NCBI RefSeq assembly: GCF_030506305.1
Contig: NZ_CP119421.1
Span: forward strand, 2,209,501 to 2,273,500
Reading direction: 5' to 3'
Source of the DNA: Porifericola rhodea
GTDB lineage: Bacteria; Bacteroidota; Bacteroidia; Cytophagales; Cyclobacteriaceae
DNA: 64,000 bases
Shown here: positions 53,980 through 63,805 of the stretch, in pieces
Layout: each line of letters opens with the position of its first letter
Position numbering within the stretch: the first letter of the stretch is position 1
Translations under genes and position numbers: made by a program
Notes under the pieces: model-generated
The model's database searches: none
Seen by the model: only the letters and a program-made list of their open reading frames with translations
Told to the model about the DNA's origin: nothing

Positions 53980-55245
53980 ATGAGAATACAACCTGATATT
54001 ATTCGGCAGTTTAATGAGCAGGCTCACGAGGAGCATCATCGCAAATTAAACGCACTTCAACACATGCGAAATAATGCTAATGAGCTTGAGCATGTAATTC
54101 AAAAGCTTATGGCTATGCAGATTGCTATTCCTAGTTGGGCGCTAGGTACCGGAGGCACACGCTTTGGCCGCTTTGCAGGAGGAGGAGAACCACGTTCGCT
54201 GGAAGAAAAGCTAGAAGATATCGGTCTGCTCCATGCGCTCAACGGCAATAGTGGAGCGGTCTCTCTGCACATTCCCTGGGATATACCGGAAAACTACGAA
54301 GCTATTCGCTCACTGGCTGCTGAACTTAACATTAAATTTGATGCAGTAAACTCTAATACTTTTCAGGATCAGGTGGGGCAGCCACACTCCTATAAGTTTG
54401 GCTCTCTGGCAGATTATAGCAAAGAGGTGAGGGCGCAGGCCGTAGCTCATAATATAGAAGTGATCCGGCATGGCGAAGCTTTAGGCTCCAAATCTATTAC
54501 AGTTTGGCTGGCAGATGGTAGTAGTTTTCCCGGGCAGCAAAGTTTTCGCCGAAGCTTTGAATACACACTGGACTCTCTACAGCAGATTTATGCACACCTA
54601 CCAGACGACTGGCGTATGTTTGTAGAGTATAAACCCTATGAGCCTAATTTTTACAGCACTGTAATACAGGACTGGGGTAGCTCTTTCCTACTCGCCTCCA
54701 AGCTAGGAAAAAAAGCCTATTCGCTGGTAGATCTGGGCCATCACTTACCTAATACTAATATAGAGCAGATTGTAAGCGGCCTGATGATGGAAGGCAAGCT
54801 GGGTGGTTTTCATTTCAACGATTCTAAGTATGGCGATGATGACCTGACAGTGGGTAGCATCAAACCCTATCAGCTATACCTAATATTTTTAGAGCTGGTA
54901 GAGGGAATGGAAAGTGAAGATTTTGCCTGGATGATAGATGCCAGCCATAATATAAAAGATCCTTTGGAGGACTTGCTACAGTCGGTAGAAGCGATACTAA
55001 TTGCCTATGCTCAGGCCCTATTGATAGATAAAGAAGCTTTGAAAAAAGCTCAGGAAGAAAAAGATGTCAGCCTTTGCCAGGAAATTTTGCAGGATGCCTT
55101 CCGTACCGATGTCAGGCCATTGCTGGCCGAAGCCAGGCTAAGAAAACAGGCAGCATTATATCCTCTTAAGCTGTACCGCAAGCTACAGGTACGTGAGCAG
55201 TTGATAGAAAGCAGAGGAAGTGAAGTGGCTGCTACCGGGCTGTAG
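53980..55245 (+). CDS. rhaI: L-rhamnose isomerase (RhaI type)
   Basis: TIM-barrel sugar isomerase of 421 residues of the Pseudomonas-stutzeri-like rhamnose isomerase group, converting L-rhamnose to L-rhamnulose. Visible blocks are SWALGTGGTRFGRFAGGGEPRS's general form near residue 50, HIPWDIPENYE, VDLGHHLPNTNIEQ (metal-site histidines) and GGFHFNDSKYGDDDL, with the acidic and histidine residues that bind divalent metals. The neighbouring rhamnulokinase-like and aldolase genes support the assignment. It is the first gene of the cluster. A related sugar (lyxose) could also be used. Confidence 0.88.
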   Translation: MRIQPDIIRQFNEQAHEEHHRKLNALQHMRNNANELEHVIQKLMAMQIAIPSWALGTGGTRFGRFAGGGEPRSLEEKLEDIGLLHALNGNSGAVSLHIPWDIPENYEAIRSLAAELNIKFDAVNSNTFQDQVGQPHSYKFGSLADYSKEVRAQAVAHNIEVIRHGEALGSKSITVWLADGSSFPGQQSFRRSFEYTLDSLQQIYAHLPDDWRMFVEYKPYEPNFYSTVIQDWGSSFLLASKLGKKAYSLVDLGHHLPNTNIEQIVSGLMMEGKLGGFHFNDSKYGDDDLTVGSIKPYQLYLIFLELVEGMESEDFAWMIDASHNIKDPLEDLLQSVEAILIAYAQALLIDKEALKKAQEEKDVSLCQEILQDAFRTDVRPLLAEARLRKQAALYPLKLYRKLQVREQLIESRGSEVAATGL

Positions 55246-55323
55246 AAGCAGTTTGCAGAAGAAAGTATACAACAACTACAGAGCATACAGATAAGCATAC
55301 AACAACCTAAAACGAGCAGATCT

Positions 55324-56757
55324 ATGTCCATACCTGTTATTGCCATCTACGATATTGGCAAGACGAACAAAAAGCTCATTCTTTTTGACCGTCAGTACCA
55401 GATCGTACATGAAGAGAGCCGATCCTTCCGCGAGATTACTGATGACGACGGATACCCTGCAGATGATCTGATCAGAGTATGCCAGTGGATAAAAAAGAGT
55501 TATAAGGATATAAAAAAGAGAGATGACCTGGACGTACAGGCTGTTAATGTGTCTGCCTACGGTGCCAGTCTCGTCCATTTGGATGAAAAAGGGGCGCCAG
55601 CTACTCCTCTATACAACTATCTGAAGCCCTTTCCTCAGGAGCTGGCAGATCAGTTTTATGAAGCATATGGCGGTAGAGAAGAGTTTAGCCGACAAACGGC
55701 CTCTCCGGTGTTAGGCATGCTTAACTCCGGTCTACAGCTCTACTGGCTTAAATACAAAAAACCGGAAGTCTTTGAAAAAATAAAGCGCACACTACATCTG
55801 CCGCAGTTTTTTAGCTATGTGTTGCATAAGAAACCCTTTTCTGAGATCACCAGCATTGGCTGCCATACCGGCCTGTGGGATTTTTGGAATGACCGAAGTC
55901 ACGACTGGATTTACGAAGAAAAGCTCGCTTCGCTCTTTCCTCCCATGGTGTCTACCTACAGCTATACCACAGTAAGTAGCAGGTTGCGCTCTATTATGTG
56001 TGGGGTGGGTATCCACGATAGTTCTGCTGCTCTGGTACCCTACCTGATGGGCTTTCGCGATCCGTTTATGCTTATCTCTACCGGCACCTGGAACATCACG
56101 CTCAACCCCTTTAGTCAGGAGCCTCTTACCAAAGAAGAGCTCAAAAGAGATTGCCTCCACTACATGGACTACCGCGGTAATCCGGTAAAGGCTTCACGAG
56201 CATTTCTGGGCAAAGAGCATGATTATCAGGTGAAAAGGATTGCTGTTCATTTTCAGAAATCGGAAGACTATCATCACAAGCTTAAACTGGATAATAAAAT
56301 ATTGCTCAATCTGCTACGCGACAATCATGGCAGTAGCAAGAAATTTTATCCGCAGACTATGCAGGGCACCGGCCCTATGCCCGACTATGTAGGGCCAGAA
56401 AATGACCTTTCACAATTTAATAGCTTTGAGGAAGCCTACCATCAGCTGATGCTTGATATTGTTGGTATTCAAACTACCTCACTTAAGCTGGCCAGAGGCA
56501 ATTCCAAACCTGAGAAAATATTTGTGAGTGGAGGCTTCTGCAAAAACCAGCTTTTCTTACAACTGCTAGCCAGCTACTATCGGGATGTAGACCTGTACGT
56601 AGCCAATCTGGATGGCGCCTCAGCATTAGGAGCCGCATTGGTTATGCATCGGCATTGGAACCGAGAAAGTAGCCTGGATCATCTCTTTGAGCAGTTTAAA
56701 CTTATTCGTCCTACCGCTTTAGCAGAACTCAATCAATACCAATTAGTCAGCCAGTAA
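55324..56757 (+). CDS. rhaB: Rhamnulokinase-like FGGY carbohydrate kinase
   Basis: Sugar kinase of 477 residues, phosphorylating L-rhamnulose to the 1-phosphate in the usual pathway. The N-terminal phosphate loop IYDIGKTNKKLILFD is typical of a Bacteroidota branch, the middle has ISTGTWNITLNP, and the C-terminal FGGY-type VSGGFCKNQLFLQLLASYY and GASALGAALVM complete the two actin-like domains. It starts 78 bases after the isomerase gene; the transporter gene begins one base after its stop. It is distant from E. coli RhaB, and the substrate rests partly on gene context. Confidence 0.87.
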   Translation: MSIPVIAIYDIGKTNKKLILFDRQYQIVHEESRSFREITDDDGYPADDLIRVCQWIKKSYKDIKKRDDLDVQAVNVSAYGASLVHLDEKGAPATPLYNYLKPFPQELADQFYEAYGGREEFSRQTASPVLGMLNSGLQLYWLKYKKPEVFEKIKRTLHLPQFFSYVLHKKPFSEITSIGCHTGLWDFWNDRSHDWIYEEKLASLFPPMVSTYSYTTVSSRLRSIMCGVGIHDSSAALVPYLMGFRDPFMLISTGTWNITLNPFSQEPLTKEELKRDCLHYMDYRGNPVKASRAFLGKEHDYQVKRIAVHFQKSEDYHHKLKLDNKILLNLLRDNHGSSKKFYPQTMQGTGPMPDYVGPENDLSQFNSFEEAYHQLMLDIVGIQTTSLKLARGNSKPEKIFVSGGFCKNQLFLQLLASYYRDVDLYVANLDGASALGAALVMHRHWNRESSLDHLFEQFKLIRPTALAELNQYQLVSQ

Positions 56758-56758
56758 T

Positions 56759-58153
56759 ATGAAAGACAAAAGTGTTGTAGATAAACTAAACAGTATAGAA
56801 GAATATGAGCGCACCCCTGTCCCCAGCTCAAAACTCAAGGGGTTGCGCAGTTTTTTGGGTATGTATGCCGGAGAACATACTGCGGGTACCGAGTTTGTAA
56901 TTGGGCCTCTCTTTGTGGCTCATGGTGTAAGCATAGGTGCTCTTTTTAGCGGCCTAATCGTAGGTAATATTTTAGCCGTGTTAAGTTGGGCTTACATTAC
57001 CTCTCCTATTGCTACAGGAGTGCGCGAAACACTGTACTTTAAGCTGGAAAAGATTTGTGGACGCAAGCTGGTTGTCATCTATAATCTGGTAAATGGCATG
57101 ATGTTCTGTTTTCTGGCAGGCTCTATGATGGCCGTTTCGGCGACAGCTGTTGGTATTCCTTTTAACATTGCTATGCCCGAGCTGGGCGACTGGCTACCTA
57201 CTGGTCCCGGCTGGATAATCACGGTCTTTGCGGTAGGCTCTGTAATGACACTGGTAGCCATGCTAGGGTATGAGCAGGTTTCTAAGTTTGCCAATGTTGC
57301 CGCCCCCTGGATGATACTGGTATTTATTGCCGCTGCCTTTGCTGCACTGCCCGAATTGGGTATTACCTCTCTGGACGACTTCTGGGCTGTCGCTGATGCT
57401 AAAATATGGACAGGAATACCGGCGGAAGGGCAAAGTAAGTTTACCTTTTGGCATGTGATGTTCTTTGCCTGGTTTTGTAACATGGCTATGCACATTGGTA
57501 TGGCCGATATGTCTATTTTACGATATGCCAAAAAGTGGCAGTACGGATTTTCATCAGCTACCGGAATTTTTCTGGGCCACTTTGTAGCCTGGATTGCCTC
57601 AGGCATATTGTGCGCTGCCGCAGCAGGAGCCATAGCCCCGGGCCCCATCGCGTATAGCGCGGCAGGTACCGCCGGAGCAATTTGTGTAATAGTAGCGGGC
57701 TGGACTACCGCCAACCCTACCATCTACAGGGCAGGGCTAGCCATACAGGGAATAATGCCCAAGGTTCGTCGCTGGAAGGTTACTCTGGTAGTAGGACTGA
57801 TTACTACGCTGGCAGCCTGCTTCCCGGCACTGGTGATGATGTTACTAGACTTTGTAGCTCTTTATGGTTTGGTGCTTATGCCTATGGGAGCAGTCATTTT
57901 TATAGATTATTATATACTTCCCAAGCTCAAACTCAAACAAAATTATGCTGAGCATAAGGGGCTCGGCTTTTATTGGGCTCCGGCATTTACCTGGTTTGCT
58001 ACTTTAGCCTTGTGCCTTATCCTGAATATGACATTAGGGATAGAAATCTTCTTCTTAGGCCTGCCCGGCTGGTTTCTGGCAGCTTCCTTTTATATAGTGG
58101 CTAGCCGACTAATGCAGCAAAAAAGTGCAACTCAACTACAAAGCGCACCATGA
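56759..58153 (+). CDS. NCS1-family (purine-cytosine permease-like) transporter
   Basis: Polytopic inner-membrane carrier of 464 residues, with about twelve hydrophobic helices and the NCS1 pattern, including an ANPTIYRAGLAIQGI segment. Family members mostly carry nucleobases, hydantoins or related compounds. Here it sits between the rhamnose kinase and aldolase genes, one base after the kinase gene and overlapping the next small gene by four bases. So its cargo is likely rhamnose or a close analogue, not a nucleobase. This is inference from position. The window has no RhaT-like or RhaY-like permease to compete for that role. Confidence 0.85.
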   Translation: MKDKSVVDKLNSIEEYERTPVPSSKLKGLRSFLGMYAGEHTAGTEFVIGPLFVAHGVSIGALFSGLIVGNILAVLSWAYITSPIATGVRETLYFKLEKICGRKLVVIYNLVNGMMFCFLAGSMMAVSATAVGIPFNIAMPELGDWLPTGPGWIITVFAVGSVMTLVAMLGYEQVSKFANVAAPWMILVFIAAAFAALPELGITSLDDFWAVADAKIWTGIPAEGQSKFTFWHVMFFAWFCNMAMHIGMADMSILRYAKKWQYGFSSATGIFLGHFVAWIASGILCAAAAGAIAPGPIAYSAAGTAGAICVIVAGWTTANPTIYRAGLAIQGIMPKVRRWKVTLVVGLITTLAACFPALVMMLLDFVALYGLVLMPMGAVIFIDYYILPKLKLKQNYAEHKGLGFYWAPAFTWFATLALCLILNMTLGIEIFFLGLPGWFLAASFYIVASRLMQQKSATQLQSAP

Positions 58154-58329
58154 AAACAATAGTAAAAATACTTTCCCTCATCGGGCTGGTGCTCACACTG
58201 CTTCCGGCCATATTATATTTCTACGACTACATTAGCGCCGATCTGCATAAGCAACTTATGCTTTGTGGTACACTCATCTGGTTTGTAAGCGCTCCATTGT
58301 GGATGAACAAAAGCCAGGAGGCAAGCTAA
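58150..58329 (+). CDS. 59-residue two-helix membrane protein coupled to the transporter
   Basis: A small protein of 59 residues whose ATG overlaps the transporter stop (ATGA), so it must be translated from the same message. It has two hydrophobic segments, about residues 4-24 (IVKILSLIGLVLTLLPAIL) and 35-52 (QLMLCGTLIWFVSAPLWM), with a short polar loop containing Asp and His between. No signal cleavage site. The layout fits a small transporter subunit or stabiliser. I recognise no named family. Confidence 0.8.
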   Translation: MKTIVKILSLIGLVLTLLPAILYFYDYISADLHKQLMLCGTLIWFVSAPLWMNKSQEAS

Positions 58330-58373
58330 CTTACTACAGGTTGGTACAGTACGGTTTGCTGTCATGAGGCTCG

Positions 58374-58381
58374 TACCTTTA
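58374..58381 (+). promoter_or_regulatory. Possible -7 box before the aldolase/dehydrogenase gene
   Basis: TACCTTTA differs from TAnnTTTG only at the last base. It would start transcription about 45 bases before the ATG at 58431, allowing the aldolase gene to be read separately from the first four genes. No -33 element at the usual distance; weak call. Confidence 0.25.
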
Positions 58382-58430
58382 TTATAGTTAAAACATTGAA
58401 TACATAACCAGCACTTAACCAAATAAAGTA

Positions 58431-60554
58431 ATGGAACAGGAAGTAAGCTCATTCAAACATGTGCAATACCTATGGGATCATGAGAAGGCCCGCGAACTGG
58501 AGGGCGACGAAGTTGCACTGCTCCTTTATCGCTCAAATATGCTCGGAGCAGATCTGCGGATCACAAATTATGGAGGAGGTAATACCAGCTGCAAAACTAT
58601 TGAAAAAGACCCGCTGAGCGGAGAAGATAAAGAAGTAATGTGGATTAAAGGTTCAGGGGGAGATATAGGCTCGCTAAAGAGAAATGGACTGGCTGGCCTT
58701 TACCTGGACAGGCTCCATGCCCTAAAGCAGCGCTACCGTGGGTTAGAATATGAGGATGAGATGGTAGGCTATTTCTATCACTGCCTGTACGACTTAGATT
58801 CTAAGGCTCCTAGCATTGATACGCCTTTGCATGCTTTTCTGCCTTTTAAGCACATAGATCACCTACACCCTGATGCTATCATTGCTATAGCTGCTGCCAA
58901 AGATGGTAAGCAAATTACTCAGGAGCTGTTCAATGGTCAGTTGGGTTGGGTAGACTGGCAGCGCCCCGGCTTTGATCTTGGCCTTCAACTGGAAAAATGC
59001 CTTGCCGAGAACCCTGGCATCACGGGAATTATGTTAGGCAGCCACGGTCTGTTTACCTGGGCAGACAATGCTTATGACTGCTACATTAATAGCCTGGAAA
59101 CTATTGAAAAAGCTTCGCGCTATCTGGAAGAGAACTATGGCAAGAAAAGACCTGTATTTGGAGGAGCTAAGCTAGAGTCTATTCCTCAGGATGACCGTAA
59201 GCAACAGGCTGCACGTATTGCTCCTTTACTCAGAGGCTACTGCTCAAGTCATAAACCCATGATTGGGCACTTTACAGACGACGAAAAGGTGCTTCAGTAC
59301 ATCAATAGCAATGATCTGGAAAAGCTTGCACCTATGGGTACCAGCTGTCCCGACCACTTTCTCCGCACTAAAATCAGACCTTTAGTACTGGATTTCCTTC
59401 CTGCAAATACTGACCTCAGCGATCAGGAAGCGCTAAAAAAACAGCTGGACGGCGCCTTCCAGCAGTATCGCAAAGAGTATGCGGACTATTACGAGGAGTG
59501 CAAGCACAAAGATAGTCCTGCCATGCGAGACCCTAATCCGGTAGTAATTTTGTGGCCTGGTGTAGGTATGTTTACTTTCGCAAAAAACAAGCAGACAGCC
59601 CGCGTTTCCAGCGAGTTTTATATCAATGCCATCAATGTGATGCGGGGCTCAGAAGCTATTTCTGAGTATACTTCACTTCCTGCGCAGGAAGCGTTTAATA
59701 TTGAATACTGGCAACTGGAAGAAGACAAGCTCAAGCGTATGCCTCCGGAAAAGCCACTTTCGCGCAAAGTAGCTCTGATTACGGGTAGTGGCGGAGGAAT
59801 TGGTAAGGCTGTAGCTGATATCTTTATGCAGCATGGGGCCTGTGTAGTGCTTTCTGATATGAATGGGGACCGTCTGCTAGAGACTCATAAAGAGTTTGAA
59901 AGTAAATACGGCAAAGACGCTGTTCGCTCTATCACCATGAATGTTACCTCTGAAGAGGAAATAGAGGCTGCTTACCATGAGGCCGCGCTTCAGTTTGGCG
60001 GTGTAGATATCCTGATCAATAATGCGGGCTTGTCTATCTCTAAAGCTTTGGAAGATACTACTGATCAGGACTGGGATATACAGCATACTGTTATGGTAAA
60101 AGGACAGTTCAAAACCAGTCAGCAAGGTGTCAAAATGATGCGTCAGCAGGGGCTAGGCGGTGATATTGTAAATATTGTGAGCAAAAATGCTTTGGTATCC
60201 GGTCCAAAAAACGTAGCTTATGGATCTGCTAAGGCTGCTCAGCTGCATATGTCCAGGCTATTGGCGGCCGAGTTAGGTCCTGACAAAATACGCGTCAATG
60301 TGGTTAACCCCGATGCTGTAATTGAAGGCAGTAATATTTGGGCCAATGGCTGGGCAGAAGGCCGAGCTAAAGCATATGGTGTGAGCCTAGAAGAGCTTCC
60401 TAGCTTTTATGCCAAACGCACCCTTTTAAACGAAACTATTAAACCAGAAGATATCGCCAACGCGGTTTTTGTACTGGTTGGCGGATTACTAAACAAAAGT
60501 ACAGGCAATGTGCTCAACGTAGACGGAGGTCTAGCGCAGGCATTTGTCCGTTAG
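58431..60554 (+). CDS. Bifunctional rhamnulose-1-phosphate aldolase / lactaldehyde dehydrogenase
   Basis: Fusion protein of 707 residues (RhaEW/RhaD-type). The N-terminal ~420 residues are a class II aldolase: NYGGGNTSCK, HAFLPFKHIDHLHPDA and GSHGLFTW contain the zinc-binding histidines. The C-terminal ~275 residues are a short-chain dehydrogenase: ITGSGGGIGKA loop, NNAGLSISKAL, catalytic S-Y-K in VSKNALVSGPKNVAYGSAKAA, and GGLAQAFVR at the C-terminus. The first half splits L-rhamnulose-1-P to DHAP and L-lactaldehyde; the second would oxidise the lactaldehyde. This completes the rhamnose pathway begun by the two upstream genes. A strong terminator follows. Confidence 0.93.
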   Translation: MEQEVSSFKHVQYLWDHEKARELEGDEVALLLYRSNMLGADLRITNYGGGNTSCKTIEKDPLSGEDKEVMWIKGSGGDIGSLKRNGLAGLYLDRLHALKQRYRGLEYEDEMVGYFYHCLYDLDSKAPSIDTPLHAFLPFKHIDHLHPDAIIAIAAAKDGKQITQELFNGQLGWVDWQRPGFDLGLQLEKCLAENPGITGIMLGSHGLFTWADNAYDCYINSLETIEKASRYLEENYGKKRPVFGGAKLESIPQDDRKQQAARIAPLLRGYCSSHKPMIGHFTDDEKVLQYINSNDLEKLAPMGTSCPDHFLRTKIRPLVLDFLPANTDLSDQEALKKQLDGAFQQYRKEYADYYEECKHKDSPAMRDPNPVVILWPGVGMFTFAKNKQTARVSSEFYINAINVMRGSEAISEYTSLPAQEAFNIEYWQLEEDKLKRMPPEKPLSRKVALITGSGGGIGKAVADIFMQHGACVVLSDMNGDRLLETHKEFESKYGKDAVRSITMNVTSEEEIEAAYHEAALQFGGVDILINNAGLSISKALEDTTDQDWDIQHTVMVKGQFKTSQQGVKMMRQQGLGGDIVNIVSKNALVSGPKNVAYGSAKAAQLHMSRLLAAELGPDKIRVNVVNPDAVIEGSNIWANGWAEGRAKAYGVSLEELPSFYAKRTLLNETIKPEDIANAVFVLVGGLLNKSTGNVLNVDGGLAQAFVR

Positions 60555-60577
60555 TTTTTGCTAAACTACCTAAACCT

Positions 60578-60606
60578 AGCCACTGCACATCGCAGTGGCT
60601 TTTTTA
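60578..60606 (+). terminator. Rho-independent terminator of the rhamnose cluster
   Basis: Nine-base perfect stem AGCCACTGC / GCAGTGGCT with a five-base loop, followed by six Ts, 23 bases after the stop of the aldolase/dehydrogenase gene. It separates the cluster from the cytochrome protein gene. Confidence 0.88.
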
Positions 60607-60816
60607 TTCGACAGTACTTTACTTTAGTATGCCTACCCATATCCACCCGGTTCCATCCAGGGCTGAAGTAGCAAAAGCTTAGCGCTATTCTTGTAGCAGC
60701 GCCGCATAATCAGTATATTCAGAGTACTTGCAACAACCAACTACATAATGGATTTATACGACAGCCGTAGCCAGAGCTCCGTCAAAATTTTTCTGTTCCC
60801 TTAAATCGCTGATATC

Positions 60817-63804
60817 ATGAGTAAGCAAATTTTAGTTCTCATATCAGCTGCCACACTTTTTCTGGGAGTAATACTATTCAATCAGTGCTCTGAAAAGCGG
60901 AACTACGAACTACCTCAAACAGTAGATTTCAACTTTCATATTCGTCCGATATTAGTCAAGAACTGCTACTTATGTCACGGGCCGGATTCCAGTAGCCGAG
61001 AAGCAGAACTGCGTTTAGATACTTTTGCTGATGCTACCCTGGAGCGCGAAGATGGTAACTACGCTATACTACCGGGACACGCAGACCAAAGCTTGCTAAT
61101 GAGCAGAATTCTCTCTGACGATCCTAATGAGATAATGCCTCCACCAGAGAGCAACTTAAGCCTGAGCGAAAGAGAAAAAGCGCTTTTAAAGAAATGGATA
61201 GAACAAGGAGCGGAGTGGAAGCCTCACTGGGCCTTTATTCCACCTACTTTGCCAGAAGTGCCAAAGGTACAATCAGAGCAGCTGTACAATGAGATTGATG
61301 CTTTTGTACTCTCCAGGCTTCATGAGAAAAAGCTTGAGCCAGCGGGTATAGCAGATAAGTCCACTCTGGCGAGACGTTTGTCTTTTCTGCTCACCGGGCT
61401 TCCTCCTAAGGCAGCAGAGCTGGATCGCTTTGTAGCAGACCAAAGCGAATCTGCCTATGAAAAAATGGTGGACTACTACCTGAACTCCCCCGCTTTTGGA
61501 GAACGCTGGGCGCGACATTGGATGGACCTGGTACGCTATGCGGAAACCAAAGGGCACGAGTTTGACTATCCGGTGCAGGGTGCCTGGCAGTACCGAGATT
61601 ACCTGATTAGGGCTTTTAACGAAAATATTTCTTATGACCAGCTGGTGAGGGAGCACCTGGCCGGAGACCTGTTAAGCTCTCCTCGCTGGAATAAAAAAAA
61701 TGGTCAGAATGAATCCAGACTGGCTACCATGTTTTTTGCTATGTCGGAAGGCAAACATAGCCCGGTAGATCTTAAAATTGACGAAGCCGAAAGAATAGAC
61801 AATATTATAGATGTTACTACCAAAACTTTTCAGGCACTTACGGTCTCCTGCTCTCGTTGTCACGATCACAAATTTGACCCAATACCAGCCACCGATTATT
61901 ACGCCCTCTATGGTATAGTAAAAAGCACACGCTTTGGTGTGCAGGATGCAGGCTTGGGTTTAGAAGAAGTTCAGAGCGTGGAGGAGCTGAAAAAAGTAAG
62001 ACAGGATATTAGCACAATGCTGGCTCAGACATGGATGGATGAAAAAAATGTGCTTCCGGCACAGCAGGTCAGCTTACAACTTGCTAAGCTAAAGAGTGCC
62101 GAATATATGCTGGGAGATTTCAGGGACCAGAGTTTAGATGGCTGGCAAAGTGATGGTGTTGCCTTTGGTAATCAAACGACACTTGGCAAAGCTGTATTTA
62201 ACTCCGCGGGCACAAAGCTTGTAGGCTTATCAGAAGGAAAGGCCTCTAGTACATTTGCTGGTTTGGGGCAGTACGGAGCTTTACGATCTCCCAACTTTAC
62301 CATTACTGATGATTATATAGGCATAAGAGCATTGGGAAAGGCCGCGAGTATACGTATTGTCATAGATAACTTTCAGCTGATACGCAACCCTATTTATGGT
62401 GAACTGGAAATCAGGGTAGATAGTGAAAGCTGGAAAAATTTCAGTGTAGATGTAAGCTCGTGGAAAGGCCACAAAGCATATATAGAGATAATGCCCGGCT
62501 ACTATGATAATCATGCTTATAAACTTCCTGAAAACTCTTTTGTAGAGGTTGAATATGCAATAAAGTATAACAAGCAGTGGCCTCAGATAGCATCGCCTCC
62601 TCAGGCTCATGGACAGTATCAGGCTCTCAAAAAGTGGGCTGCACAAGAAGGTGAGGCCGGAGATATTCAGCTGCTTCAACAGCAGCTACAAGTCAATGCA
62701 CTCCCTATTAAATCTATAGAGCTGCAAGAGCTTATACAAAAAGAAGAAGTACTGCTCCATAAACTCTCGCAATCTACTTCCAGTTTTTACGCCGCTATTT
62801 CAGATGGCTTTGCTATCAATAGTCCGGTATTTATCAGGGGTAATACGCAGAGCCCTTCAAACGAACTGGTGCCCCGACGTTTTTTGAGCAGTATATCAAC
62901 AGTAGACTCAGTATTTAACTCTCCTGGTAGCGGTCGTGAAGAACTGGCACAAGCTATCCTCAGTGATAAAAATCCCCTTACTGCCAGGGTCATGGTCAAT
63001 CGTATCTGGCATCATATGTTTGGGCGAGGTATCGTAGAAACAGTAGATAATTTTGGTTTGCAGGGTAAGTTGCCTACGCACCCTGCGCTGCTGGATTTTC
63101 TGGCGGTAAAGTTTAAAGAAGGGGGCTGGTCTATTAAGCAAATGATCAAGTATATAGCTATGTCTGCTACCTTTCAGAGGGCAGTAGCAGCCGAGAGCTT
63201 GCAGGATCCTGAGAATTTGTGGCTGGCGGGCTTCCCCCTACGCCGCATAGAGGCCGAAGCCATACGCGATGCGATGTTAAGCGTTTCTGGCCGTTTAGAT
63301 ACCAGCAGGTATGGGCCTCCGGTAGCTGTACATCTTACAGATTTTATGCAGGGCCGCGGACGCCCTCGCCATTCTGGCCCTCTTGATGGCGCAGGCAGGC
63401 GCAGTATTTATCTGGAAGTAAGGAGGAACTTCCTTTCTCCGATGATGCTGGCCTTTGATCGCCCAATTCCCTTTTCCACCTTCGGTAAAAGAAATGTGAC
63501 CAATGTACCTGCCCAATCGCTTATACTGATGAACGATCCTTTTGTGGCGGAGCAGGCAGAGTATATGGCGAGGCAGTTGATAAAGCAGCAGACTTTGAGT
63601 ACCAACGACCGTATACAGTGGGTTTATCGCCGAGCTCTATCCAGGGCAGCAACAGAACAAGAACTGGAGGAGGCTAAGCACTTTTTAAAACAGCAGGCCA
63701 GAGCTTACAAACAGTCAGAAGCTGATATTCATGAATCATTAGAAGTGTGGCGCGACTACTGTCATACTGTTTTCAACCTGAAAGAATTTATATACCTCAT
63801 CTGA
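60817..63804 (+). CDS. PSD1 cytochrome c / DUF1549 / DUF1553 protein
   Basis: Secreted protein of 995 residues. A signal peptide or anchor (ILVLISAATLFLGVILF) precedes a cytochrome-c-like PSCyt1 domain with CYLCH (about residue 50) in VKNCYLCHGPDSSS. DUF1549 follows, with a second heme-type motif, CSRCH, in VSCSRCHDHKFDPIPATDYYALYG (about residue 350). A ~160-residue beta-rich insert (about 430-600) follows, and then DUF1553 (NPLTARVMVNRIWHHMFGRGIVET). This architecture is abundant in Planctomycetes and Verrucomicrobia and is less common in Bacteroidota. It is tied to breakdown of complex, often sulfated, glycans, but has no proven activity. The DUF1501 gene begins one base after its stop. 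Confidence 0.93.
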   Translation: MSKQILVLISAATLFLGVILFNQCSEKRNYELPQTVDFNFHIRPILVKNCYLCHGPDSSSREAELRLDTFADATLEREDGNYAILPGHADQSLLMSRILSDDPNEIMPPPESNLSLSEREKALLKKWIEQGAEWKPHWAFIPPTLPEVPKVQSEQLYNEIDAFVLSRLHEKKLEPAGIADKSTLARRLSFLLTGLPPKAAELDRFVADQSESAYEKMVDYYLNSPAFGERWARHWMDLVRYAETKGHEFDYPVQGAWQYRDYLIRAFNENISYDQLVREHLAGDLLSSPRWNKKNGQNESRLATMFFAMSEGKHSPVDLKIDEAERIDNIIDVTTKTFQALTVSCSRCHDHKFDPIPATDYYALYGIVKSTRFGVQDAGLGLEEVQSVEELKKVRQDISTMLAQTWMDEKNVLPAQQVSLQLAKLKSAEYMLGDFRDQSLDGWQSDGVAFGNQTTLGKAVFNSAGTKLVGLSEGKASSTFAGLGQYGALRSPNFTITDDYIGIRALGKAASIRIVIDNFQLIRNPIYGELEIRVDSESWKNFSVDVSSWKGHKAYIEIMPGYYDNHAYKLPENSFVEVEYAIKYNKQWPQIASPPQAHGQYQALKKWAAQEGEAGDIQLLQQQLQVNALPIKSIELQELIQKEEVLLHKLSQSTSSFYAAISDGFAINSPVFIRGNTQSPSNELVPRRFLSSISTVDSVFNSPGSGREELAQAILSDKNPLTARVMVNRIWHHMFGRGIVETVDNFGLQGKLPTHPALLDFLAVKFKEGGWSIKQMIKYIAMSATFQRAVAAESLQDPENLWLAGFPLRRIEAEAIRDAMLSVSGRLDTSRYGPPVAVHLTDFMQGRGRPRHSGPLDGAGRRSIYLEVRRNFLSPMMLAFDRPIPFSTFGKRNVTNVPAQSLILMNDPFVAEQAEYMARQLIKQQTLSTNDRIQWVYRRALSRAATEQELEEAKHFLKQQARAYKQSEADIHESLEVWRDYCHTVFNLKEFIYLI

Positions 63805-63805
63805 T

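Noticed and set aside
57079-57723. Long (214 codons) open frame antisense to the transporter gene
   Set aside because: It is the mirror of a GC-richer membrane-protein gene and has an alanine/proline/isoleucine-rich, shadow-type translation. The transporter frame is clearly the real one.
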